A stretch of DNA of 6,090 bases, taken from positions 1 to 6,090 of the forward strand of contig JAFOCX010000234.1 in NCBI GenBank assembly GCA_017380975.1. The letters run 5' to 3'. Source of the stretch: Lachnospiraceae bacterium (GTDB lineage: Bacteria > Bacillota > Clostridia > Lachnospirales > Lachnospiraceae). Made by a program: the position numbers and the translations under genes. Every line of letters begins with the position of its first letter. Position 1 is the first letter of the stretch. Positions 1-4,956 of the stretch are shown in pieces. The notes beneath the pieces were generated by a model. The model did no database searches. It saw only the letters and a list, made by a program, of their open reading frames with translations, and was not told the DNA's origin.

Positions 1-974
1 ACAGGCATGATCTGCTGCACAAGTGTCGGAATAAAATAGTCTGTGGAGACAAATGTCTGTCCGCCTGTCAGCGCACCTGCCCACACACCGGCCGTGTGCA
101 TACCGATCATCAAAAAGCCAACCACGATCGTACCGATCAGCATCGCACTGTGGCAGCTTTTTGTATCTTTAAAGCCCATACCGCGGACTGCTGTCTGCGG
201 GAGACCCATGACACCGACACCGACCAGAACCCAGAAGGACAACAGTGCACCCGGTGTATAACCGGTTCCTGTCAGATTGTCCCATCCCGGAAGGGAGGTA
301 TCGAGCGCCACACTCATGGCTTCAAAACTTCCAATATTCTTTAATACATAAAATACAAATAAAAACGTTCCGATCAACATCACGACACCCTGAATGGTAT
401 CCGTGATCACAACGGCTGTGAAGCCGCCAAAAGCTGTGTATACAATAACCACCACAGCAAAGATTGCCAGAGCCGCCCAATACGGAAGGCCTGTCACGGT
501 CTGGATCAAAGTCGCGCCGCCGATAAACTGTGCGATCATCTGTGTCACGAAGAACACTAACATCAAGAGCGTTGTCAGGATCACCAGCGCATCGGATTTA
601 TAACGCGCTTTCAAATATCCTGCTACGGTCACTGCACCTGTTTTTCTGGAAACAATGGCAAACTTCTTACCGAGTACACCCAGTGTCAGAAATGCTGCAC
701 CGATCTGAACACCGCTGACCCACGCCTGGCTGAAACCATATGTAAGTCCTGCTGCTCCCGGTCCGCTGACGAAAGAACTTACACTTGTGTAAGTCGCGAC
801 CGTCGTCATCGCCAGAACGAAACCGCTCATACCTCTGGAGCCGATAAAATACTTCTTCTCGAAGTTCATGGAACTCTTCTTGTCCTCGCGGTTACTCACA
901 CACATGCCGATTCCGGCATTTATGATCAAATAAACCACAAGGATCGCCAACATGATCATCTGATTCTGTGTCAT
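1..974 (-). CDS. panF: Sodium/pantothenate symporter PanF, 5' part only (gene runs off the left edge)
   Basis: Sodium:solute symporter (SSS) family permease that imports pantothenate, the coenzyme A precursor, with Na+ across the cytoplasmic membrane. I translated 324 codons from the ATG at 974-972; the family is usually about 480-500 residues, so roughly the last third lies outside. Visible hallmarks are a hydrophobic first helix (about residues 7-25), YFIGSRGMSGFVLAMTTVATY (43-63, given here as the region containing GSR and TATY-like motifs), LGKKFAIVSR (101-110), QFIGGA (149-154), YTAFGGF...TDTIQG (179-196) and GLPQTAVR (257-264). These align closely with what I recall of E. coli PanF, including its GLPHTAVR. 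Its ATG overlaps the yhdT stop as ATGA, and an AGGCGG-like ribosome site lies just upstream. The yhdT-panF order is also seen in E. coli. Substrate assignment is by family resemblance; another SSS substrate is possible but less likely. Confidence 0.92.
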   Translation of the reverse strand, partial: MTQNQMIMLAILVVYLIINAGIGMCVSNREDKKSSMNFEKKYFIGSRGMSGFVLAMTTVATYTSVSSFVSGPGAAGLTYGFSQAWVSGVQIGAAFLTLGVLGKKFAIVSRKTGAVTVAGYLKARYKSDALVILTTLLMLVFFVTQMIAQFIGGATLIQTVTGLPYWAALAIFAVVVIVYTAFGGFTAVVITDTIQGVVMLIGTFLFVFYVLKNIGSFEAMSVALDTSLPGWDNLTGTGYTPGALLSFWVLVGVGVMGLPQTAVRGMGFKDTKSCHSAMLIGTIVVGFLMIGMHTAGVWAGALTGGQTFVSTDYFIPTLVQQIMP

Positions 975-1258
975 GACTGAGTACCGCCTTTCTCCGCCTC
1001 ATCAGACGCTTCTTCGCCCAGATCAAAATCCTCGAATACAGTCTTTAACAGAATTATGACTCCGACAACGGATATCACAAACGCACCGATCGTACTCACG
1101 AAGAACCAAAGCGGCATACCAAATACAAGAAAATCAATGCCATTGAGCGCAAAAGCAGTACCAACATGCCATGCCGCTACAATTGCAAAAAGGATCAGCG
1201 TCGCCTTCATTTCCTTGAGGATCTGCTGATGCTTTTGTGCATCGGTCATTTTTTTCAT
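971..1258 (-). CDS. yhdT: YhdT family small membrane protein (DUF997), partner gene of panF
   Basis: A 95-residue protein with a short charged N-terminus, two membrane segments (about 18-38 and 50-73) and an acidic C-terminal tail (EDFDLGEEASDEAEK, 76-90). The motif GMPLWFFVST (47-56) before the second helix is typical of small proteins paired with SSS symporters, and YhdT sits directly before panF in E. coli too. The reading frame stays open upstream to 1327. I chose the ATG at 1258 because AGGAGG (1266-1271) lies 7 bases ahead of it and the upstream extension is not family-like. A second ATG at 1249 is possible but too far from the best ribosome site. The stop overlaps the panF start by four bases, implying coupled translation. 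Its molecular role is not established; an accessory subunit or stabiliser of PanF is an inference from gene pairing and size. Confidence 0.88.
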   Translation of the reverse strand: MKKMTDAQKHQQILKEMKATLILFAIVAAWHVGTAFALNGIDFLVFGMPLWFFVSTIGAFVISVVGVIILLKTVFEDFDLGEEASDEAEKGGTQS

Positions 1259-1279
1259 TTGGATTCCTCCTATTAAATT

Positions 1280-1323
1280 AAAAAATTCCGGCAGTTGCAC
1301 TCGAACGATATGCACTGCCGAAA
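1280..1323 (-). terminator. Terminator-like hairpin in the yhdT leader: eamA terminator or panF attenuator
   Basis: On the minus strand, CGGCAGTGCA (1320-1311) pairs with TGCAACTGCCG (1299-1289), giving ten base pairs with one bulged base and an 11-base loop. A run of six T follows at 1285-1280 after GAA. This is the form of an intrinsic terminator. It starts 41 bases after the stop codon of the EamA gene and ends just before the yhdT ribosome site. It could simply end the eamA transcript. If the promoter at 1326-1354 is real, it would instead form the very 5' end of the yhdT-panF transcript and act as an attenuator or mRNA stabiliser. Confidence 0.6.
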
Positions 1324-1325
1324 TC

Positions 1326-1354
1326 ATGGTATCATATTATGTTAAAAAATGCAA
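1326..1354 (-). promoter_or_regulatory. Possible weak promoter for yhdT-panF
   Basis: Between the eamA stop and the leader hairpin the minus strand reads TTGCAT, 17 bases, TACCAT. An alternative -10, TATGAT, lies at 1336-1331 in the same AT-rich stretch. Neither has a good -35, so this is only a candidate. Something must drive yhdT-panF if the hairpin ends the upstream transcript, and no better promoter is visible between 1259 and 1361. Confidence 0.35.
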
Positions 1355-1361
1355 AAACTTT

Positions 1362-2249
1362 TTAATCCTGCTTCTGTCTTGCATATAAAGCCACACCGGC
1401 GATAACTACTAACGCACCTAAGATCTGAGTCACACCCGGGATCTCGCCAAACAGCCACACTGCGTTGGAAGCCGCAAAGACCGGACCTGCCAGTTTTACG
1501 GTACTCACGTAAGTCGGTTTCAGGTATTTTAACGCCCAGCTGTATACCGTATGTCCCATCAGGTTGCAGAATACTGCAAGGCAAAGTGCGAAGAACCAGT
1601 TGATCGGCTCGTAGCCAAACATCGGAGTTCCTGTCGCCACGGTAATACCTACCAGTGTGAAGAAACTTGCAATATAAAGGACATATGTATAAGCAGTGGT
1701 GCTGATCCTTGCACGCTGTCTTGTACCGATCAGAGTGTACACTGCCATCAGGATCGCTGCCAGCACTGCCAGGAAATCACCAAACAGTCCGCCGTGACCG
1801 CCGGTCTGGTCTGCCATTGCGATGATCACGGAACCGATCAGTGCTACACCGATTGCAAGGAATTCGCCCTTTTTCAGACGTTTGCCAAAGAATAAAATGT
1901 AACCGATCGCCGCAAAGATTACCTCTGTATTGCAAAGTACCGTGGAGCTTGCCACAGTTGTAAATCTCAGAGACTCGAACCATGTGAACAGGTGGAACGC
2001 GAAGAAGACACCTGCCAGAGCACTCCAGAGAATATCTTTTTTGCTCAAGGAAAGCACTTCCTCTCGCATCTCCTTTTTCAAGAACACATACGGAGTTAAC
2101 AGAAGAACTGCCATAAACAAACGATAAGTCGCAGTCACGCAGCTCGGGGTTGTCATTGATTTTACAAACGCCGACGACAAAGAACAGCTAAATACGCCGG
2201 CTAATAAGATCAATTTAGGAATTCGATTGGAATTCGCTTCTAAATTCAT
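1362..2249 (-). CDS. DMT superfamily permease with two EamA domains
   Basis: A 295-residue integral membrane protein of the drug/metabolite transporter superfamily, with about ten hydrophobic helices arranged as two EamA repeats (about 13-145 and 156-290). Repeat 1 ends with SSTVLCNTEVIF (101-112) and GKRLKKGEFLAIGVALIGS (122-140). Repeat 2 ends with ALKYLKPTYVSTVKLAGPV (239-257), FGEIPG (267-272) and the glycine-rich last helix. Both endings are typical of this family. The length matches the usual 290-310. The frame is open to 2279, but the ATG at 2249 has a GAGAGG site about seven bases ahead and begins the canonical protein; the longer form would add MFRVQKRGKS. The substrate cannot be told from sequence: EamA proteins export or import amino acids, nucleotides, sugars or drugs. 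It is transcribed alone from the promoter at 2307-2335. Confidence 0.9.
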   Translation of the reverse strand: MNLEANSNRIPKLILLAGVFSCSLSSAFVKSMTTPSCVTATYRLFMAVLLLTPYVFLKKEMREEVLSLSKKDILWSALAGVFFAFHLFTWFESLRFTTVASSTVLCNTEVIFAAIGYILFFGKRLKKGEFLAIGVALIGSVIIAMADQTGGHGGLFGDFLAVLAAILMAVYTLIGTRQRARISTTAYTYVLYIASFFTLVGITVATGTPMFGYEPINWFFALCLAVFCNLMGHTVYSWALKYLKPTYVSTVKLAGPVFAASNAVWLFGEIPGVTQILGALVVIAGVALYARQKQD

Positions 2250-2306
2250 ACTCTTACCTCTCTTTTGTACGCGGAACACGCACGATATTACTTTTTCATC
2301 GTTCCT

Positions 2307-2335
2307 ATCTTAATACTCCGCTTCTGCAAAGTCAA
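2307..2335 (-). promoter_or_regulatory. Strong sigma-A type promoter for the EamA permease gene
   Basis: The minus strand reads TTGACT (2335-2330), exactly 17 bases, then TAAGAT (2312-2307). Each hexamer matches the housekeeping consensus at five of six positions and the spacing is optimal. Transcription should start near 2300, giving a leader of about 50 bases. The promoter lies immediately after the YtvI-family gene, which shows no terminator of its own, so read-through from upstream is also possible. Confidence 0.8.
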
Positions 2336-2364
2336 TGCCATTTCTTTCTTCGAGCGAATTACGT

Positions 2365-3348
2365 TTATTCCTCTTTCCAATAGAGTTCTGTCAGATCCTC
2401 GATGATCAGCAGCCCCAGCGGTCCCAGTAAGAATCCGACCAGACCAAACAGCCGGATCCCCACGTACATGGATATGAGTGTTTCCACGGGAGACAAGCCA
2501 ACCTTCTCGCCCATGATCCTTGCCTCCAGCATTTGTCTCAGCACATACGCAATTCCGAACATTGCAAGCAAAATGACTCCGGAAAACCAGTTCTTTCGGA
2601 TACAAAGAAAAATCCCCCAGGGCACCAGAATGATCCCGGCCCCCACAAAGGGAAGGGCATCCAGTAAACCGATCCCGATTCCCAGAAGTAGGGCATATTC
2701 ATTTCTTATTAAAAATAATCCCAGTACAAACAGCGCACTGTTCACGCTGAGGATCACAAGCTCTGTCTTGATCCATGCGCCAACCGTAGTTCCGACTCTC
2801 TGACCGACAACAGAAAGCTCACGATGAAAGATCGACCGGCTCTTCTTCTCTCGGATTTCTTCCATTTCTCGCAAAAACATCAAGGCTGCGATCAAAAAAA
2901 TGACCAAGAAAATGATCCCTTCTGCAAACCAAGTGATCACGTTCATCGAATTGTTCACAATCGCAGGTATCGCCGCTTCCAGCATTCCCCAAACTCCGGA
3001 CATCCTTGCTTCCAACCAGGAAAACCATTGCGGAAGAACGCTTGAGAACTGCTCCAATTGTACAAGCAGACGACTTCCGATCCAATACAGAAAACACCCT
3101 ATTGCGGCAAATAATGTAAGTAATTCTACGCCTCCAATCCACACAGCCAGCGAAGAAAACTTACAGTTCTTTCCTCTGAAAATCTTTTGCTCCAGATACT
3201 TAATTGACGGTCTCAGCCACAATGCCGCTCCGTACGCACACAAAAAGGGAACCACGAGGGGCAGCAGGTACCGGAATCCCAAATACACTGCCCCCGTAAT
3301 TCCCAATATAAATAAAATTTTCTTCAGTTTCCTGATCGGATTGTCCAT
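2365..3348 (-). CDS. ytvI: AI-2E family transporter, sporulation membrane protein YtvI type
   Basis: A 327-residue polytopic membrane protein of the AI-2E/PerM/UPF0118 family. Membrane segments lie near residues 9-30, 32-46, 70-92, 141-159 and from about 197 to 316. The family signatures LLDALPFVGAGIILVPWG (228-245) and GLSPVETLISMYVGIRLFG (284-302), followed by a GFLLGPLGLLI ending (305-315), are clear. The arrangement and length fit the YtvI branch, which is restricted to endospore formers. The upstream sigma-G-like promoter supports a sporulation role. The transported molecule is unknown, and autoinducer-2 should not be assumed from the family name. I chose the ATG at 3348, giving MDNPIRK, with GGGTGAG just ahead. 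A TTG at 3387 would add 13 residues but falls inside a palindrome at the predicted transcript start. The branch assignment is less certain than the family. Confidence 0.85.
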   Translation of the reverse strand: MDNPIRKLKKILFILGITGAVYLGFRYLLPLVVPFLCAYGAALWLRPSIKYLEQKIFRGKNCKFSSLAVWIGGVELLTLFAAIGCFLYWIGSRLLVQLEQFSSVLPQWFSWLEARMSGVWGMLEAAIPAIVNNSMNVITWFAEGIIFLVIFLIAALMFLREMEEIREKKSRSIFHRELSVVGQRVGTTVGAWIKTELVILSVNSALFVLGLFLIRNEYALLLGIGIGLLDALPFVGAGIILVPWGIFLCIRKNWFSGVILLAMFGIAYVLRQMLEARIMGEKVGLSPVETLISMYVGIRLFGLVGFLLGPLGLLIIEDLTELYWKEE

Positions 3349-3367
3349 GGTCTCACCCGCTTTTTGA

Positions 3368-3388
3368 TTTGTACTTCCTTTGTACAAA
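3368..3388 (-). repeat. Perfect inverted repeat at the predicted ytvI transcript start
   Basis: On the minus strand TTTGTAC, a seven-base loop AAAGGAA, then GTACAAA form a perfect seven-pair inverted repeat. It begins 3 bases past the sigma-G-like -10 element, so the expected transcription start (about 3385) falls in its first arm. As DNA it could be an operator. As RNA it could form a partial 5' stem-loop exposing a purine-rich AAAGGAA loop that resembles a ribosome site. It has no T run and so is not a terminator. Confidence 0.55.
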
Positions 3389-3391
3389 CCT

Positions 3392-3421
3392 TAGTATGAG
3401 CCAAATCCAAATTCTTATTCC
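3392..3421 (-). promoter_or_regulatory. Sigma-G-like (forespore) promoter for ytvI
   Basis: The minus strand carries GGAATA (3421-3416), 17 bases, then CATACTA (3398-3392). As I recall it, the Bacillus sigma-G consensus is TGAATA, 17-18 bases, CATACTA, so five of six bases match at -35 and all seven at -10. Sigma-F promoters are related, so late and early forespore control cannot be separated by eye. No housekeeping promoter of comparable quality is visible between 3349 and 3441. A forespore promoter fits a YtvI-type gene. Confidence 0.65.
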
Positions 3422-3441
3422 GCGTTTATCGAAAATGCGGA
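3419..3441 (-). other. Hairpin directly after the pseudouridine synthase stop, possible weak terminator
   Basis: On the minus strand TCCGCATTT pairs with AAACGCGGA around a five-base loop, nine positions with one C-A mismatch, starting one base after the stop codon. No T run follows (ATAAGAATTT), so it is at best a weak terminator or an mRNA 3' end structure. Its distal arm overlaps the -35 element of the ytvI promoter. Confidence 0.35.
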
Positions 3442-4125
3442 TCAGCCGAAGAGTCGGAATGCTCCGCCGGACGGTTTCATAGAAAACTCCATGCGCTTTC
3501 CGGTCGTCGGATGATCAAATGCCAGCGATACTGCGCACAGTGCCAGCGGTTCACGCTTTCCGACAAACATCGGATTGTAACGTCCGTCTCCGTAAAGCGG
3601 CAGATCATGGCCGGAAAACTGCACACGGATCTGATGGTGCCTTCCTGTCAGCAGATGGATCCGAACATGACTCAGTTCTCCGTTTTCTGTTTCCACCGTT
3701 TTCAACAGTTCATAACTTAATTCCGCACGTTTCGACTCATTTTCCCCTTTATCCACAATCTGTGAATAATTTCCATCCACAGACTTCTTTAGGTAATCCA
3801 CAAAGTTATCCACATTATTCACAGGTTTTCCACACACAACTGCTTCATAATATTTGTCCATTTTGCGATTCTGAACCTGCTCACTTAACGCAGCTGCGGC
3901 CTTTTTCGTCTTTGCATAGACCATGACACCGGAAACCGGCTTGTCCAGTCTGTGGATAACTGCCACATAAGGCTCTTTTCCCGGTGTGCATAACTTGTTG
4001 ATAACCATATGTTTTTTGATCTCACTGAGCATATCCGGTGTAAACTTCTTTGCCGCCTGAGATTCCACACCCGCAGGTTTTACAACAACAATGATCTCCT
4101 GATCTTCATATAATACTTTTAACAT
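3442..4125 (-). CDS. RluA family RNA pseudouridine synthase
   Basis: A 227-residue enzyme that isomerises specific uridines in rRNA or tRNA to pseudouridine in the cytoplasm. The catalytic motif IHRLDKPVSG occupies residues 57-66 with the nucleophile Asp61. The early strand EIIVVVKPAGVESQ (10-23) and the late motif LLTGRHHQIRVQFS (158-171) are also characteristic. There is no N-terminal S4 RNA-binding domain, and the length resembles the short members such as E. coli RluA (219 residues) and TruC. The target uridine cannot be assigned. The ATG at 4125 has AAGGGGA at 4139-4133, and the protein begins with the usual strand, so the start is secure. It is transcribed divergently from the HlyIII gene. 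Its coding sequence is unusual in carrying a cluster of DnaA boxes (3749-4004), one of which lies within the codons for the catalytic VIHR. Confidence 0.92.
   Translation of the reverse strand: MLKVLYEDQEIIVVVKPAGVESQAAKKFTPDMLSEIKKHMVINKLCTPGKEPYVAVIHRLDKPVSGVMVYAKTKKAAAALSEQVQNRKMDKYYEAVVCGKPVNNVDNFVDYLKKSVDGNYSQIVDKGENESKRAELSYELLKTVETENGELSHVRIHLLTGRHHQIRVQFSGHDLPLYGDGRYNPMFVGKREPLALCAVSLAFDHPTTGKRMEFSMKPSGGAFRLFG
3749..4004. promoter_or_regulatory. Intragenic DnaA-box cluster
   Basis: Six 9-mers match TTATNCACA exactly. On the plus strand they are TTATCCACA at 3749-3757 and 3806-3814, and TTATTCACA at 3815-3823. On the minus strand they are TTATTCACA at 3761-3769, TTATCCACA at 3951-3959 and TTATGCACA at 3985-3993. 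Single-mismatch copies sit at 3794-3802 and 3826-3834 (plus) and 3996-4004 (minus), and a two-mismatch copy at 3773-3781. Boxes 3806-3814 and 3815-3823 abut exactly; 3749-3757 and 3761-3769 face each other across three bases. The sites fall into two groups, 3749-3834 and 3951-4004. DnaA binds such boxes to start or regulate chromosome replication. Binding here is inferred from sequence only. Confidence 0.7.
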
Positions 4126-4168
4126 TCTTCTGTCCCCTTATCTTGTGACAATACAAAGAAAATATCAC

Positions 4169-4197
4169 TTGCATAATTTTTACGAAAATGATATATT
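4169..4197 (+). promoter_or_regulatory. Promoter for the HlyIII family gene
   Basis: TTGCAT (4169-4174), 17 bases, then TATATT (4192-4197) preceded by TGA, giving an extended -10 that compensates for the weak -35. Transcription should start near 4204, leaving a leader of about 78 bases. The -10 overlaps that of the divergent promoter at 4195-4222. Confidence 0.6.
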
Positions 4198-4222
4198 ATA
4201 TTACAACACATAGTTTTCAAAA
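4195..4222 (-). promoter_or_regulatory. Promoter for the pseudouridine synthase gene
   Basis: On the minus strand a perfect TATAAT (4200-4195) follows TTTTGA (4222-4217) at 16 bases. The -35 match is poor, so the call depends on the -10. Other AT-rich -10 possibilities exist closer to the gene (for example TATTTT near 4160), so the start site is uncertain. The predicted leader is about 63 bases. Confidence 0.45.
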
Positions 4223-4225
4223 CTA
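4211..4225. repeat. Operator-like palindrome in the divergent promoter region
   Basis: TAGTTTTCAAAACTA is a perfect palindrome of seven-base arms around a central C. It lies just downstream of the predicted HlyIII transcription start and over the -35 region of the divergent promoter, where one bound repressor could affect both genes. The rest of 4126-4281 is very AT-rich, with no further gene. No regulator gene is adjacent, so the binding protein is unknown. Confidence 0.5.
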
Positions 4226-4281
4226 CATTTTATAGTTCTTGATATTTTATCCAAAATAATTTTCACTCGGAGGTGCACAAC

Positions 4282-4935
4282 ATGAAATTTCACATCAAAG
4301 ATCCCGGCAGCGCTCTGACCCACTTCATCGCTATGGTTCTTGCAATGGCTGCTGCCATTCCTCTGATCGCCAAAGCAGCGTTCACATCCGGCCGCCTTAC
4401 CGCAGCGGCTGTATCCATTTTCATCGTCAGCATGATCCTGCTTTACGCGGCCAGCACCATTTATCATACCCTCGATATCTCAGAACATGTCAATAAGATG
4501 CTCAAAAAGATCGACCATATGATGATCTTCGTTTTGATCGCCGGCACCTACACCCCGGTCTGCCTGATCGTCCTTGGCAATCCGGTCGGATACCGCCTTC
4601 TGGCGCTCGTCTGGTCCATCGCGATCGTCGGTATCATCATCAATGCCATCTGGATCAACTGTCCGAAATGGTTTTCCTCTATGATCTACATTGCCATGGG
4701 CTGGGTTTGCCTCACAGCCATCAAAACCATCGTCGCATCCCTGACACCGGCTGCCTTTTACTGGCTCCTGGCCGGCGGTATCATTTACACCATCGGAGGT
4801 GTCATTTATGCACTGAAGCTTCCACTGTTCAACGCCAGATTCAAGCATTTCGGTTCTCACGAAATCTTTCACCTGTTCGTCATGGGCGGAAGCTTCTGTC
4901 ACTACATTGTTATGTTTCGATACGTAGCGGTCTGA
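4282..4935 (+). CDS. Hemolysin III / PAQR family membrane protein
   Basis: A 217-residue, seven-helix membrane protein of the HlyIII (YqfA/YplQ) branch of the PAQR family, related to adiponectin receptors. The conserved SxxYH motif is present (S59, Y61, H62). KIDHMMIFVLIAGTYTP spans 76-92, and the C-terminal HEIFHLFVMGGSFCH spans 193-207. By analogy with adiponectin receptors, His62, His193 and His197 would bind a zinc ion in a hydrolase-like site, with Asp78 nearby. The family is linked to membrane lipid homeostasis; a true haemolytic role is unproven. GGAGG at 4269-4273 sits eight bases before the ATG at 4282. A GTG at 4273 lies within that site and is rejected as the start. The gene stands alone on the plus strand, with its own promoter and terminator. 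Confidence 0.93.
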   Translation: MKFHIKDPGSALTHFIAMVLAMAAAIPLIAKAAFTSGRLTAAAVSIFIVSMILLYAASTIYHTLDISEHVNKMLKKIDHMMIFVLIAGTYTPVCLIVLGNPVGYRLLALVWSIAIVGIIINAIWINCPKWFSSMIYIAMGWVCLTAIKTIVASLTPAAFYWLLAGGIIYTIGGVIYALKLPLFNARFKHFGSHEIFHLFVMGGSFCHYIVMFRYVAV

Positions 4936-4956
4936 TCAGACCGCTTCTTTTTATTT
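4926..4956 (+). terminator. Intrinsic terminator of the HlyIII family gene, overlapping both convergent gene ends
   Basis: AGCGGTCTGA followed by TCAGACCGCT (4926-4945) is a perfect 20-base palindrome; the hairpin would have about eight stem pairs around GATC. It is followed by TCTTTTTATTT. The HlyIII stop codon (4933-4935) is inside the hairpin, and the T run covers the stop codon of the convergent carboxypeptidase gene. On the minus strand no T run follows the hairpin, so it should work mainly in the plus direction. Confidence 0.88.

Noticed and set aside
2288..2299. Minimal leader peptide ORF (ATG AAA AAG TAA, minus strand) in the eamA leader
   Set aside because: The predicted transcription start falls at about this ATG, so it would have no ribosome site; a three-codon frame is expected by chance.
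2900..3367. Long open frame on the plus strand, antisense to the YtvI-family gene (also 2402-2803)
   Set aside because: The translation has no recognisable family pattern, low hydrophobic organisation and no convincing ribosome site. It mirrors the codon structure of a well-supported gene on the other strand.
3349..3387. TTG start at 3387 for the YtvI-family protein
   Set aside because: It would lie at or before the predicted transcription start, within a palindrome, and adds a polar 13-residue extension not typical of the family. The ATG at 3348 has its own ribosome site.
3951..3959. Counting the TTATCCACA at the catalytic motif as independent evidence for the cluster
   Set aside because: This site overlaps codons for the VIHR part of the invariant HRLD motif, so it may arise by coding constraint alone. 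The cluster still stands without it.
3749..4260. A chromosomal or plasmid replication origin (DnaA boxes plus the nearby AT-rich stretch 4141-4260)
   Set aside because: No dnaA, dnaN, parAB or replication initiator gene is present, no clear run of DnaA-trio repeats is visible in the AT-rich stretch, and the boxes sit inside an intact conserved gene. A DnaA-binding or titration locus is the more modest reading.
4480..4902. Open frame on the minus strand, antisense to the HlyIII gene
   Set aside because: It is Asp/Gly-rich with no family resemblance, a typical shadow of hydrophobic codons in the conserved HlyIII gene.
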